A stretch of DNA of 64,000 nt from Prolixibacteraceae bacterium (GCA_003506435.1 DOAQ01000046.1:434001-498000); one strand, 5' to 3'. Shown: positions 25,285 through 35,323, counted from the first letter of the stretch. Notes: generated from the letters alone by a model not told the origin. Program-made: numbers and translations.

Positions 25285-27105
25285 ATGAAAGATTTTATGA
25301 ACATACTGCGGCGATTCATTCCTCCTTACAAAAGCCGCTTAATATTGAATTTCCTTTATAATATTCTGTCTGCATTATTTACCGTTTTTTCGGTGATGAT
25401 GATGATTCCGATACTGGATATCATTTTCGAAACATCGAAAGAAGTAAAAACGCTGGTCGACTGGTCGCTAAATCTTGACGCGATAAAAAACAATGCCTAT
25501 TATTACGTCACCTACGTTAAAAACGTATACGGACCAGGAGCAACTTTACTTATTGTTGGCGTGTTTGTAATTTTTGCAACCATGCTTAAAGTTGCATTCG
25601 CTTACATGGCGGCCTACGAAGCAGTGTACATCCGAAATGGCGTGGTAAAAGACATCCGTCAACAGATATATTATAAAATCCTGCGACTGGCCATGCGCTT
25701 CTTTTCCGACGAACGAAAAGGCGATATCATGGCCCGGATTACCGGTGATGTTACCGAGGTCGAAAATTCAATCATGTCGTCGCTCGACATGTTCCTGAAA
25801 AATCCGATCATGATCCTTGTCTTGCTTATTTCGTTGCTGGTTATGAGCCCGACAATGACCCTTTTCATTTTCCTGTTATTGCCCATTGCGGGTTTTATCA
25901 TTGGTCGTGTGGGACGATCGCTGAAAAAAGTATCGCGCGAAGGACAGGATCAGATGGGCGTTTTACTGACCATTATCGAAGAGTCACTGAGTGGTTTGCG
26001 GATTATCAAAGCATTTAATGCTGAAAAGAAAATGGATGCCCGTTTCAATGACGAACTGTATCAGTACCGTTCGATAATGAACCGGTTGATGCGCCGCCGC
26101 GAGCTGGCCCACCCGATGAGCGAATTTCTGGGAACCATCGTCATGGTGGTGGTCGTTTGGTTTGGCGGAACCCTTATCCTGGGAAAAAACAGTGAACTTT
26201 CGGGCCCTGAATTTATCGCCTACCTGGGAATTTTCTACCAGATTATCAATCCTGCAAAAGCATTTACAACTGCGCTTTACAGCATACAAAAAGGGCTGGC
26301 AGCCATGGACCGCATCGACATGATACTGAAAGCAGAAATTACCATCTCTGAACTGCCCAATGCCCGCCAAATAGAAACCTTGCAATCGGAAATCGAATAC
26401 CGGAATATAACTTTTGCATACGAAGAAAAACTGGTATTGAAAAATGTATCGCTCAGTATTCCGAAGGGGAAAACAGTTGCACTGGTAGGCCAGTCGGGAA
26501 GCGGTAAAACCACTTTCGTCGACTTGTTGCCCCGTTTTTATGATGTAACCGAAGGTGGTATTTTTATCGACGGAACCGATATTCGCCAATTGAAATTGCA
26601 CGACCTGCGCGACCTGATGGGTAATGTGAACCAGGAAGCCATCCTGTTTAACGACAGCATTTACAACAACATTGCTTTTGGCGTTGAAAACACGACAAAA
26701 AAGGAAGTTATTGCTGCCGCGAAAGTTGCCAATGCACACGATTTTATCATAGAAACAGAAAATGGATACGACACCATGATCGGTGACCGGGGCAGTAAAC
26801 TGTCGGGCGGACAGCGCCAACGACTGAGTATTGCCCGTGCCATTTTGAAAAATCCGCCGATACTGATCCTGGACGAAGCCACTTCGGCGCTCGACACCGA
26901 ATCGGAACGTCTGGTGCAGGATGCGCTCGAAAACCTGATGAAAAACCGTACCTCGCTGGTTATCGCACATCGCCTGTCAACCGTGCGCAATGCCGACCTG
27001 ATTTGCGTTTTCCACGAAGGCAAGATTGTTGAACAGGGAACCCACGACGAACTGATTGAACGAAACGGCCGCTACAAACGCCTGCACGAAATGCAGATGT
27101 TCTAA
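25285..27105 (+). CDS. MsbA-like ABC exporter (fused permease and ATPase)
   Basis: A 606-residue half-transporter. Residues about 15-330 form a type I exporter membrane domain with six helices. Residues about 360-600 form the ATPase domain: Walker A GQSGSGKTT, signature LSGGQRQRLSIARA, Walker B ILILDEATSALD, H-loop IAHRLSTVRNADL. This family flips lipids (MsbA) or exports drugs; in Bacteroidota it is often the lipid A flippase, but several paralogues exist, so substrate assignment is tentative. The gene stands alone. Confidence 0.88.
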   Translation: MKDFMNILRRFIPPYKSRLILNFLYNILSALFTVFSVMMMIPILDIIFETSKEVKTLVDWSLNLDAIKNNAYYYVTYVKNVYGPGATLLIVGVFVIFATMLKVAFAYMAAYEAVYIRNGVVKDIRQQIYYKILRLAMRFFSDERKGDIMARITGDVTEVENSIMSSLDMFLKNPIMILVLLISLLVMSPTMTLFIFLLLPIAGFIIGRVGRSLKKVSREGQDQMGVLLTIIEESLSGLRIIKAFNAEKKMDARFNDELYQYRSIMNRLMRRRELAHPMSEFLGTIVMVVVVWFGGTLILGKNSELSGPEFIAYLGIFYQIINPAKAFTTALYSIQKGLAAMDRIDMILKAEITISELPNARQIETLQSEIEYRNITFAYEEKLVLKNVSLSIPKGKTVALVGQSGSGKTTFVDLLPRFYDVTEGGIFIDGTDIRQLKLHDLRDLMGNVNQEAILFNDSIYNNIAFGVENTTKKEVIAAAKVANAHDFIIETENGYDTMIGDRGSKLSGGQRQRLSIARAILKNPPILILDEATSALDTESERLVQDALENLMKNRTSLVIAHRLSTVRNADLICVFHEGKIVEQGTHDELIERNGRYKRLHEMQMF

Positions 27106-27195
27106 CCCGGTGAAACTCTGTATACAAACTCCGTGTGGTAAAAATATTATTAACCACAGAGGGGAAAAGAGTTAATCACAGAGCCACAGAGAAAG

Positions 27196-27792
27196 CTATT
27201 TTAGTTTCGCGCCAAAAATCTCTTTGAATTTCTTCAGCTTTGGAACAATCACAATCTGGCAATACGCTTTGGTTGAGTTGTTTTCAAAATAATCCTGGTG
27301 GTAATTTTCAGCCTTGTAAAACTTTTTTAAAGGCGATATTTCGGTCACTACGGGTTTGTTGAAAACATTCGAGTCGTTCAGTTCCTTTTTGTAACGTTCG
27401 GCGATTTTCTTCTGTTCTTCGGAATGGTAAAATAGTACCGAGCGATATTGCGTGCCAACATCGGCTCCCTGACGATTCAAAGTGGTTGGATCATGAGTCG
27501 ACCAAAATACTTCGAGCAACTCGCGAAAACTGATCACCGCCGGATTAAATTCAATCTGAATTACTTCAGCATGGCCGGTTTCACCCGAACAAACATCGTC
27601 GTACAGCGGGTTATCCATGGTTCCGCCGGAATAACCCGAAGAAACTTCTTCTACCCCTTTTAAACTTTTAAAAATAGCTTCGGTACACCAAAAGCAGCCT
27701 CCGCCAAATGTTGCAGTTTCCATATTTCCGGCTTTATTGTCGTTTTCTGAAATATTTATTGCGATCAAGGTTATCAAAATACTGGTCATCAT
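27196..27792 (-). CDS. msrA: peptide-methionine (S)-S-oxide reductase
   Basis: A 198-residue MsrA that repairs Met-S-sulfoxide. The catalytic GCFWC motif (GGGCFWCTEAIFK) and conserved GYSGG, GHAEVIQIEF, WSTHDPTTLNRQGADVGTQYRS and YHQDYF are intact. The first 15 residues are hydrophobic and could anchor or export the protein. An internal start at 27723 (METATFGGGCFW) would give a cytosolic enzyme. The upstream start overlaps the stop of the preceding gene by one base, which favours coupling and the longer form. Confidence 0.93.
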   Translation of the reverse strand: MMTSILITLIAINISENDNKAGNMETATFGGGCFWCTEAIFKSLKGVEEVSSGYSGGTMDNPLYDDVCSGETGHAEVIQIEFNPAVISFRELLEVFWSTHDPTTLNRQGADVGTQYRSVLFYHSEEQKKIAERYKKELNDSNVFNKPVVTEISPLKKFYKAENYHQDYFENNSTKAYCQIVIVPKLKKFKEIFGAKLK

Positions 27793-28106
27793 TATTCCTG
27801 AATAGAATTTGTTTTCCTGCTAAAAGCGAATCGCTGTACCATCTTTTTCTCAAGCTCCCAAAAAAAACGGAACTGCCCCAATGCTGCCCCGAATAAAATA
27901 AGGAGTACCTGATAAATCGGGGTAATAAGTAAGATACTGAGAAGCAGACGAAGTGAAAATGGCAAAGAATCATCAAAACCAACCAGCCCGAAAAGTTGTT
28001 TTTTTACCCAAAGTGCACTACTCCCGGTAATACTAAACACAAAAAAAATAATCAGCAACTGAAAATTTGATTCTATATTCCATCTGTTTTTTAAACGTCG
28101 AAGCAT
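27792..28106 (-). CDS. small membrane protein, DUF6787-like
   Basis: A 104-residue protein with two membrane helices (FQLLIIFFVFSITGSSALWV and LRLLLSILLITPIYQVLLILFGAALG) and a basic tail. The GQFRFF box matches small Bacteroidota proteins of the DUF6787 type. Function unknown. Its stop codon overlaps the msrA start by one base, indicating one transcript and a possible link to envelope methionine repair. Confidence 0.7.
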   Translation of the reverse strand: MLRRLKNRWNIESNFQLLIIFFVFSITGSSALWVKKQLFGLVGFDDSLPFSLRLLLSILLITPIYQVLLILFGAALGQFRFFWELEKKMVQRFAFSRKTNSIQE

Positions 28107-28256
28107 AATAGCCTGTCTTTTTATTTAAAGCAATAACAGATAAAGGTGTAAATAGTTTGATTTCGCATCGATGCCGGATACCCGGATTTTAGATACTGGT
28201 TATTGCTTGCTGTGTTGCTGAGCCCGTTGAAGCATGGAATTTAGATATTGGTCATT

Positions 28257-28856
28257 TCATTTTTTAATGTACGAAACAGGAACTTCAGGCAGGTTTTCCA
28301 ACCCGTAAAATACATTGATGATTCCAACTTTTTGAAAACTGAAAATTTCTCCGGCGCTGATTTCTCTTTCAAACACCAGTCCTTCTTCCAAAAGCTGCAT
28401 CCTGCGGGTCCCGTTGAGCAACGGAACAGAAGGGGTCCACCATTTTTGACCATCGTAAAAAATGAGATTACCAATTGAGCAATCGGCAACAAGTCCGTTT
28501 TTTACGATGATAATCTCATCACAACCTTCCCTTTTTTCAAAAAGCTGATTGATCGGTTCTCGGCTGACAAATTTGTAACTGTACTCTATTTGGTCATCAA
28601 CTACCACTTTCAGACTTTGTATGCTGCGAAGCCGGTGAGGAATAAATTCAATTTTTTCTATTTCTTCGGAATAAATGATCCGGCACCGGTACAATCCCTG
28701 CCTGAATTCTTCCGGGATGCAAATGATGTTTTCCAGGCTCAATTCTTCCGAAATTCCGAAAATTGCATGCCGTGCATTGTTGAAACGCAGGTTGTGATAT
28801 TTCAGGTTGAAAAGTATCCCGTTTTCAAGTTTTATAGTTTCAAGTAGCTGGAACAT
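28257..28856 (-). CDS. pabC: aminotransferase class IV, aminodeoxychorismate lyase-like
   Basis: A 199-residue fold-type IV PLP enzyme. It has the PLP-binding lysine in YSYKF, the conserved glutamate region DEIIIVKNGLVADCSIGNLIF, and the short form seen for PabC-like proteins in Bacteroidota. PabC releases pyruvate from 4-amino-4-deoxychorismate to give 4-aminobenzoate for folate. The gene overlaps the end of pabB by 17 bp, which supports this assignment over a branched-chain aminotransferase. Confidence 0.83.
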   Translation of the reverse strand: MFQLLETIKLENGILFNLKYHNLRFNNARHAIFGISEELSLENIICIPEEFRQGLYRCRIIYSEEIEKIEFIPHRLRSIQSLKVVVDDQIEYSYKFVSREPINQLFEKREGCDEIIIVKNGLVADCSIGNLIFYDGQKWWTPSVPLLNGTRRMQLLEEGLVFEREISAGEIFSFQKVGIINVFYGLENLPEVPVSYIKK

Positions 28857-29814
28857 AGATTTTTTGAATCAGTTCGTTGTATTCGCTTTCGCAATCGCTT
28901 AAAAAAGTAATGCCACCACCGCTTTTAAAAATCAAGCCTTCGTTGGTTTGTTCAATGTAGCGGATAAGCACACAGCTATCGAGATTTTTTTCATCGAAAA
29001 TGCCGAAAATGCCGGTATAGTAGCCTCTTTCGTATGATTCGACCGCTTTGATAATTTCGACGGTTTTCTTTTTCGGCGCCCCGCAAATTGATCCGGCCGG
29101 AAGCATTTTGGCAATGATCGTGCCGATATTTTCAGCATAATCGGCTGGTAATTTCCCGGTGATTTTCGAGCTCATCTGGAGCAGTTCGCCCCGGTTGTTT
29201 TTAATACGGTCGATATACCGGAATTTTTCCACCGAAACATTCTCAGCAACAAGGCTCATGTCGTTGCGTATCAGGTCGACAATTGTGTTGTGTTCAGCCA
29301 GTTCCTTCGGGTCTTTCAACAGGATTTCCTTCGCATCGGGAAACGACGCGTCAATGGTGCCTTTCATCGGGTACGAGGAAATTATTCCGTCGTTGATGCG
29401 GATAAAAATCTCAGGAGAAAAACACACAAAACGGTCTTTCAGAAATAGTTTATACAAAGCATGGCTGCGGTAAAAAATATCCTCAAACCCCAGGTTGGTA
29501 ACGACCCTACTCGGAAAAGTAAGGTTTAACAAATAGGTATTTCCGTTGTGAATTTCCTTCTGCACTTTGTAAAAAGCATCATTGTAACGCTCTGCCGTAA
29601 TGCTTTCTGTTTCCCAAAGAAAAGGTTTGTTTTCAATTTCTTTTTCCTGAAAGTTGCGATGAAAGGGTGTTTGCCAGAGAATTTCATCAGAAGAACCTTC
29701 CATCCTGAATAACCGTGGTTTCTGAAAATCGAAGTCGATCAGAAAAGCAAATGCTTCACCCGCTTTCCCGCGGCGATTCATTTCTTCAATAAAATATCTT
29801 TTAATCTCCGACAT
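28840..29814 (-). CDS. pabB: aminodeoxychorismate synthase component I
   Basis: A 324-residue chorismate-binding enzyme that aminates chorismate to 4-amino-4-deoxychorismate. Conserved segments are YPMKGTID, LLKDPKELAEHNTIVDLIRNDMS, LPAGSICGAPKKKTVEIIKAVESYERGYYTGIFG and a terminal IRYIEQTNEGLIFKSGGGIT. The protein is shorter than E. coli PabB because the N-terminal region is reduced. pabC overlaps downstream; the glutaminase pabA is not in the window. A -7 box lies 5 nt before the ATG. Confidence 0.92.
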   Translation of the reverse strand: MSEIKRYFIEEMNRRGKAGEAFAFLIDFDFQKPRLFRMEGSSDEILWQTPFHRNFQEKEIENKPFLWETESITAERYNDAFYKVQKEIHNGNTYLLNLTFPSRVVTNLGFEDIFYRSHALYKLFLKDRFVCFSPEIFIRINDGIISSYPMKGTIDASFPDAKEILLKDPKELAEHNTIVDLIRNDMSLVAENVSVEKFRYIDRIKNNRGELLQMSSKITGKLPADYAENIGTIIAKMLPAGSICGAPKKKTVEIIKAVESYERGYYTGIFGIFDEKNLDSCVLIRYIEQTNEGLIFKSGGGITFLSDCESEYNELIQKIYVPAT

Positions 29815-29819
29815 GCAGG

Positions 29820-29827
29820 CAAAGATA
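29820..29827 (-). promoter_or_regulatory. -7 box immediately before pabB
   Basis: On the minus strand TATCTTTG spans 29827 to 29820 and ends 5 nt before the pabB ATG (29814). The transcript would have almost no 5' leader. Confidence 0.5.
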
Positions 29828-30010
29828 AAATCAATATATAAGATACCAAATCAGATACTCAGACAATCAAACCTATAAACATCAGGCAATCTAAAATATC
29901 AGGCATCGGAATTCTATCTCTGTAATTGGCTGAAATGTGTTAATTTCGCTGATGAAAGTCAACGTTAATCCCGCTTGCTCCCGTTTAATTTGTACTAAAA
30001 ATTTTCAGTT

Positions 30011-30934
30011 ATGACATTCCTTCAAAATGACAAACTATTTAGCCTGAAATGGTTTAAAAGTTACAGCCTGATTGTTTTAGGTTCCTTTATCCTGGCGGTT
30101 GGTTTTGTGTTTTTTATTTCGCCGCACAGAATAGTGCCCGGAGGTGTTTACGGTATCGCCATTGTCGTTCACTACCTTTCGCAAGGCTGGTTTTCATTTT
30201 GGCCCGACGGTATTCCGATCGGGTTATTTGGATTGGTAATGAATATTCCGTTGACTTTTGCAGGAATAAAAATACTAGGACCGCGCTTTGGTGTGAAAAC
30301 GGTCGTCGGCTTTGTGCTTTCATCCGTTTTCATGGACGTAATCACCTATTTTCGCGAAGTAGGCGATGCCCCGCTGGTCACCGATGTTTTGCTTTCATGT
30401 GTGTTTGGCGGCGTGCTGATCGGCTTCGGGCTGGGACTTATTTTTAAATCGCGGGCCACTTCCGGAGGTTCTGATATTATTGCCATGATCATTGCAAAAT
30501 ACACCGGCTTGCAACTTGGACAACTGATGATTTATGTTGATTCGGTCATTGTCTTGCTCGGATTGGCAGCTTTCCATGATTGGCAAATACCGCTGTACTC
30601 GTGGGTGGTAATTTATATTACCGGAAAAGCAATCGACATGACCCTCGAAGGGGGAAATTACCACAAAGCTTTGCTTATTATTTCAGAAAAACACCAGGAA
30701 ATAAGAGATAAAATTTTGTTTGATCTCGAACGCGGAGGTACCTACCTGAAAGGAGAAGGACTGTATACAGGAAAAGAAAAGCAAATCATTTACACAATTG
30801 TCAGCCGACGCGAAGTCGCCATTCTGGAAGAATACATCAGCAAAATTGATCCCGATGCATTCATCACGATAATGGAAACCAACGAAATATTGGGAGAAGG
30901 CTTTCAGTCGCTAAAACATAAAATGGAAAGTTGA
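30011..30934 (+). CDS. YitT family membrane protein with DUF2179
   Basis: A 307-residue protein with about five or six membrane helices in residues 15-215 (YSLIVLGSFILAVGFVFFI, VLLSCVFGGVLIGFGLGLIF, IYVDSVIVLLGLAAF). The family element FKSRATSGGSDIIAMII is present. The C-terminal cytosolic DUF2179 domain (KEKQIIYTIVSRREVAILEEYISKIDPDAFITI) resembles that of the UPF0316 protein at 14471. The family is uncharacterised. The patatin gene starts 62 bp after its stop. Confidence 0.88.
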   Translation: MTFLQNDKLFSLKWFKSYSLIVLGSFILAVGFVFFISPHRIVPGGVYGIAIVVHYLSQGWFSFWPDGIPIGLFGLVMNIPLTFAGIKILGPRFGVKTVVGFVLSSVFMDVITYFREVGDAPLVTDVLLSCVFGGVLIGFGLGLIFKSRATSGGSDIIAMIIAKYTGLQLGQLMIYVDSVIVLLGLAAFHDWQIPLYSWVVIYITGKAIDMTLEGGNYHKALLIISEKHQEIRDKILFDLERGGTYLKGEGLYTGKEKQIIYTIVSRREVAILEEYISKIDPDAFITIMETNEILGEGFQSLKHKMES

Positions 30935-30996
30935 TCTTTCGAATCAATTCGTTTTTTGTAAATTTAAAGCTCATTGGAGTTGATATAAAATTTGTC

Positions 30997-33294
30997 ATGA
31001 AACGAATATCTTTTTTATTGCTATTGTTCTTGCTTTTAGCAGGTCCGGCGGGACTGAAGGCTCAAAAAGTAGGGTTGGTTTTAAGCGGTGGCGGCGCCAA
31101 AGGTCTCGCCCATATTGGGGTGATTAAAGCGCTGGAAGAAAATAATATTCCGATTGATTATGTAGCCGGAACCTCGATGGGAGCCATTGTGGCCGGACTG
31201 TATGCTGCAGGTTTCAGTGTCGAAGAAATGGAGAAACTCTTCAAATCGGAACAATTTAAGTTCTGGACAACCGGCGAAATTCAGGAAGAATACCGGTATT
31301 TCTTTCGAAAACTGGAAGAAACCCCTGCGTGGCTCTCCATGGAGATGAAAAAAGAAGATGACAAACTGAGAGTTTTACCGCCTACCAATATCATTCCCGA
31401 AGAGCAAATGGACTTTGCTTTTATGGAACTGTTTTCATCGACTAACGCGGTATGCAATTACGATTTCAACAATCTTTTTGTGCCTTTTCTATGTATTGCA
31501 ACCGATGTGCACAACAACCGGGAGATCGTTCTGCGCAGCGGCGATATGGGCGAAGCAATACGGGCCTCCATGACATTTCCTTTTTACTTTAAGCCGATCG
31601 AAATTGACGGTAACCTGGTTTTTGATGGTGGAATAGTAAATAATTTTCCGGCTGAAAATATGAAAGAGGTTTTCAATCCCGATTTTATGATCGGCCATAA
31701 TGTGTCGAACAATGCCGACAAACCGGAAGAGGATGACCTGATGGCCCAGCTTCAAAACCTGATCATGCAGAAAACGGATTATCAGATTAAAGCTCAGGAC
31801 GGTGTTTTTCTGGAATCTACATTTTCGGATGTTGGGTTGCTCGATTTTAAAAAGATTGACCAGATTGAAGCCAATGGGTACAAAACCGCCCTTTCGATGA
31901 TCGACTCCATCAAATCGCGTGTTCCGCGGAGGGTTTCCATGGATGATGTAACCAAACGCCGCGCCCATTTCAATTATCGCAAACCACAACTTATATTCAA
32001 AAATATTCAGGTTGAAGGCGTTTCTGATGCCATGCAACGTAAGTTCATTATCCAGAGCCTGAAACACCGCTCAGTAGTTGTGGAACTGGACGATCTCAAA
32101 AAAGAATATTTCAAGCTGGTTGCCGACCCGCAAATCAAGTCAATCCGGCCCATATCGAGGTACAATGCCGAAAGTGGCTACTTCGACCTTCATTTAAAAG
32201 TCACTCCTGAAAAACCCATGGAAATTAAATTCGGAGGCAATGTCTCGACCAAACCGGTAAACCAGGGATTTGTCAGTCTCGACTACATGATTTTTAAGGA
32301 CCGGGCGTATACCCTGAGTTCAAACATGTACTTCGGCCGCTTTTACAGTTCGTTCCTGGTGGGCGGACGAATTGATTACCCGACCTCCCTGCCGTTTTAC
32401 GTTTCCGCTTATATGAGCCTTAACCGCTGGGATTTTTATTCGAGCAGTACCGAGTTTGTTTTTGAAGATGTGCGTCCGCCGTACATTATTCAGGAAGAGA
32501 CCAATTTCCGTTCAGAAATAGGTTTTCCGTATAAAAACAAAGGGAAATTCACCGTAGGGGCTGCCTTTTCCAATTCATCGGATGAATATTATCTGAAAGA
32601 GTCGATAAAACGATCGGACACTCCCGATAATACACTGTTCAATTCGTTCATTACCAAAATGTGCTTTGAACAGAATTCACTCGATTACAAACAGTTTGCC
32701 ACCGAAGGAGTGCTTTCAGGTTTTTCGTTAAACTATATCACCGGAAATGAAAGAAACAGACCGGGAACTACTTCTAACAGTTTAACGGAATCAAAAGACA
32801 AGCAAAATTTTTATTTACTGAAAGGGCATTACAGTAAATATTTTAACAGCAAGCAACGGCTGACGTATGGAATTACGGCGGAAGGAGTTTACAGTAACCG
32901 GAAAGTATCGAATAATTTTGTATCGACATTGCTTTTTGCCCCTGCATTCGAACCTCTGCCGCATAGCAAAACTGTTTTCCTGAATCATTACCGGGCAAAT
33001 AAGTATCTGGCAGTCGGTGCAAAAGGTATCTTCAAACTCGGCGACCAGTTGCATTTTCGCCTCGAAGCGTATGGATTTGTGCCCATCCGGTCGATACTGG
33101 AAGTAGAAGACTACAAGGCACAATACAATCCGTCGAGATATTCAAATATTAATTTTATCGGAGCGGCAGCAGCAGTTTACCACACCAAACTGGGACCAAT
33201 CAGTCTTTCGCTGAATTATTACGACAAGGAAGACACCAAGCTGTACGCCTTGCTGAATTTCGGATACATCCTGTTTAACAAGAAGGGATATTGA
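30997..33294 (+). CDS. patatin-like phospholipase with POTRA and BamA-type barrel (type Vd autotransporter)
   Basis: A 765-residue outer-membrane protein. A signal peptide (ISFLLLLFLLLAGPAGLKAQ) precedes a patatin domain (residues about 25-290) with the oxyanion loop SGGGAKG, nucleophile motif GTSMG and catalytic Asp in DGGIV. A POTRA-like segment follows (residues about 315-400), then a C-terminal 16-strand surface-antigen-type barrel ending LLNFGYILFNKKGY. This layout is the PlpD/FplA type Vd system, in which the phospholipase is exported through its own barrel. The start at 30997 is chosen because it gives the signal peptide. Confidence 0.9.
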   Translation: MKRISFLLLLFLLLAGPAGLKAQKVGLVLSGGGAKGLAHIGVIKALEENNIPIDYVAGTSMGAIVAGLYAAGFSVEEMEKLFKSEQFKFWTTGEIQEEYRYFFRKLEETPAWLSMEMKKEDDKLRVLPPTNIIPEEQMDFAFMELFSSTNAVCNYDFNNLFVPFLCIATDVHNNREIVLRSGDMGEAIRASMTFPFYFKPIEIDGNLVFDGGIVNNFPAENMKEVFNPDFMIGHNVSNNADKPEEDDLMAQLQNLIMQKTDYQIKAQDGVFLESTFSDVGLLDFKKIDQIEANGYKTALSMIDSIKSRVPRRVSMDDVTKRRAHFNYRKPQLIFKNIQVEGVSDAMQRKFIIQSLKHRSVVVELDDLKKEYFKLVADPQIKSIRPISRYNAESGYFDLHLKVTPEKPMEIKFGGNVSTKPVNQGFVSLDYMIFKDRAYTLSSNMYFGRFYSSFLVGGRIDYPTSLPFYVSAYMSLNRWDFYSSSTEFVFEDVRPPYIIQEETNFRSEIGFPYKNKGKFTVGAAFSNSSDEYYLKESIKRSDTPDNTLFNSFITKMCFEQNSLDYKQFATEGVLSGFSLNYITGNERNRPGTTSNSLTESKDKQNFYLLKGHYSKYFNSKQRLTYGITAEGVYSNRKVSNNFVSTLLFAPAFEPLPHSKTVFLNHYRANKYLAVGAKGIFKLGDQLHFRLEAYGFVPIRSILEVEDYKAQYNPSRYSNINFIGAAAAVYHTKLGPISLSLNYYDKEDTKLYALLNFGYILFNKKGY

Positions 33295-33533
33295 TGAGGA
33301 AAGCGCTAAATTGTTGAATTGTCAAACGGTTGTTCAAATGAGTCTTATACTGGATTGAATGATTCATCACACAGTATACTTCGTAAATCGTAAATTTTTA
33401 ATACTGGCTGCCAGTAACTGCTCACCAAATTTGCAGCATATTTTTTTTCACCTGAGCTTTCTCATATTTATTCCGCTCAAAAACTTTTCTTTTTACAGGC
33501 TTGTTACAAATCAGGCAGATTGATACAAATAAG

Positions 33534-33541
33534 TATATTTG
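33534..33541 (+). promoter_or_regulatory. -7 box upstream of the C69 dipeptidase gene
   Basis: TATATTTG matches TAnnTTTG, 32 nt before the ATG at 33574. It lies in a 279-bp A+T-rich intergenic stretch without other recognisable content. Confidence 0.45.
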
Positions 33542-33573
33542 TTACTTCTGAAAAATAATAAATTAACGACAGG

Positions 33574-35265
33574 ATGATAAGAAGAAGAATAACCGTATTT
33601 TCAGTTTTGGTACTGATGATGACCTGGAGTGTTCAGGTTTCGAATGGATGTACCAATTTTTTAATTACCAAAGGCGCATCGGTTGATGGCTCGACCATGA
33701 TTACCTATGCCGCCGATTCGCACGTGTTGTACGGCGAATTATATTACCAACCTGCGGCCGACCATGCACCGGGTGCCATGCGCGATGTTTACGAATGGGA
33801 CACCGGTAAATTCATGGGACGTATCCCCGAAGTTGCACATACGTACAGTGTTGTTGGCAACATGAACGAATTTCAGTTGGCTATCGGTGAAACCACCTAT
33901 GGAGGCCGCGAAGAACTTGCCAAACAGGAAGGCGCCATCATAGACTACGGAAGCCTCATATACATTGCTCTTCAGCGGGCCAAAACTGCCCGTGAAGCCA
34001 TCAAGGTAATGACCGACCTGGTTGAAACATTTGGCTATGCAAGTTCGGGCGAATCATTCTCGATCAGCGACCCCGAAGAAGTGTGGATTCTGGAAATGAT
34101 TGGAAAAGGCAACGGCGAAAAAGGCGCTGTTTGGGTAGCACAACGTGTTCCCGACGGTTATATTTGCGGTCATGCCAACCAGGCGCGCATTACGACTTTC
34201 CCAATGAATGATCCCAAAAACTGTATTTTTGCAAAAGATGTCATTTCGTTTGCCCATGAAAAAGGCTGGTTCGAAGGAAAAAACAAAGATTTTAGCTTCT
34301 CAGATATATATGCCCCGGTCGACTTTGGCGGTGCCCGTTTTTGCGATGCCCGCGTGTTTGCCGGCTTCAATAAAGTTGCTTCAGGAATGGATAAATACGC
34401 CAATTACGCGAAAGGTATTGTAGAACATGGCGGCGAGAATAATTTTCCAACCAATCGTATGCCTTTATGGGTGAAACCCGATAAAAAAGTTTCGGTGAAA
34501 GACGTGATGGAAATGATGCGCGACCACTACGAAGGAACCGAACTGGACATGACGAAGGATGTGGGTGCAGGCCCTTATTCTCTTCCCTACCGCTGGCGTA
34601 ACATGACATGGAAAGTTGATTCGGTGGGCTATTGCCACGAACGGGCCATCTCGACCCAGCAAACCGGTTTTTCGTTTGTTGCCCAAAGCCGCAACTGGCT
34701 TCCTGCACCAATCGGAGGTATTCTTTGGTTTGGAGTAGACGATACGTACAGCACCTGTTATGCTCCCATGTATTGCGGCATCACCAATACGCCTGAATGT
34801 TTCAAGGTTGGAAACGGCGATATGCTCACCTTTTCCGAAACCTCAGCATTCTGGACGTTCAACCAGACAACCAACTGGGCGTACACACGCTACAGCGACA
34901 TGATCCCGTACATCCGGGCCAAACAGGCCGATCTGGAAGGCAAATTCATCGCCTACACTTCCGCAGTTGACCAGGCTGCCAAAAGCATTTACGACACACA
35001 GGGAGAAGTTGCCGCCCGCCGGTTTCTGACTGATTATTCGACAAATCAGGCCAACGGTATGACTTCGGAATGGAAAAAACTGTATCAGTACCTTTTGGTA
35101 AAATACATGGACGGGAATGTAAAAAAGGAGAAAGACGGCAAATTCGAACGAAATGAATGGGGCGTGCCCGTCGGTCCCGATCATCCCGGCTACCCGGAAT
35201 GGTGGTACCGAATTATTGTTAACGCCACCGGCGACCACTTCAAAACAATAGGCGGCGGCCATTAA
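33574..35265 (+). CDS. secreted C69 family dipeptidase
   Basis: A 563-residue N-terminal-nucleophile peptidase. Cleavage of the signal peptide after VSNG exposes Cys as residue 1 of the mature chain (CTNFLITKGASVDGSTMITYAADSH), the arrangement needed for C69 activity. Further conserved blocks are QLAIGETTYGGREEL, YGSLIYIALQRAKTAREAI and EFFSI-like ESFSISDPEEVWILEMIGKG. It degrades dipeptides in the periplasm. A strong terminator follows. Unlike PepD at 2910, this enzyme is exported and metal-independent. Confidence 0.92.
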   Translation: MIRRRITVFSVLVLMMTWSVQVSNGCTNFLITKGASVDGSTMITYAADSHVLYGELYYQPAADHAPGAMRDVYEWDTGKFMGRIPEVAHTYSVVGNMNEFQLAIGETTYGGREELAKQEGAIIDYGSLIYIALQRAKTAREAIKVMTDLVETFGYASSGESFSISDPEEVWILEMIGKGNGEKGAVWVAQRVPDGYICGHANQARITTFPMNDPKNCIFAKDVISFAHEKGWFEGKNKDFSFSDIYAPVDFGGARFCDARVFAGFNKVASGMDKYANYAKGIVEHGGENNFPTNRMPLWVKPDKKVSVKDVMEMMRDHYEGTELDMTKDVGAGPYSLPYRWRNMTWKVDSVGYCHERAISTQQTGFSFVAQSRNWLPAPIGGILWFGVDDTYSTCYAPMYCGITNTPECFKVGNGDMLTFSETSAFWTFNQTTNWAYTRYSDMIPYIRAKQADLEGKFIAYTSAVDQAAKSIYDTQGEVAARRFLTDYSTNQANGMTSEWKKLYQYLLVKYMDGNVKKEKDGKFERNEWGVPVGPDHPGYPEWWYRIIVNATGDHFKTIGGGH

Positions 35266-35294
35266 AAAGTAAATTCCAATAAAATCGGATAGAA

Positions 35295-35323
35295 AAAGCT
35301 TGTGAGACTCACAGGCTTTTTTT
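35295..35323 (+). terminator. rho-independent terminator
   Basis: AAAGCTTGTGA (35295-35305) pairs with TCACAGGCTTT (35309-35319, one G-U pair) and is followed by TTTT. It closes the C69 dipeptidase gene. Confidence 0.8.

Noticed and set aside
27110..27190. Repeated 'CACAGAG' motifs after the ABC exporter gene looked like a short tandem repeat or CRISPR-like array.
   Set aside because: Spacing and sequence are irregular; this is a common low-information intergenic pattern in Bacteroidota.
28241..28492. Open frames opposite pabC, and similar frames opposite most long genes.
   Set aside because: They overlap well-supported genes, have no family similarity and arise from codon bias on the other strand.
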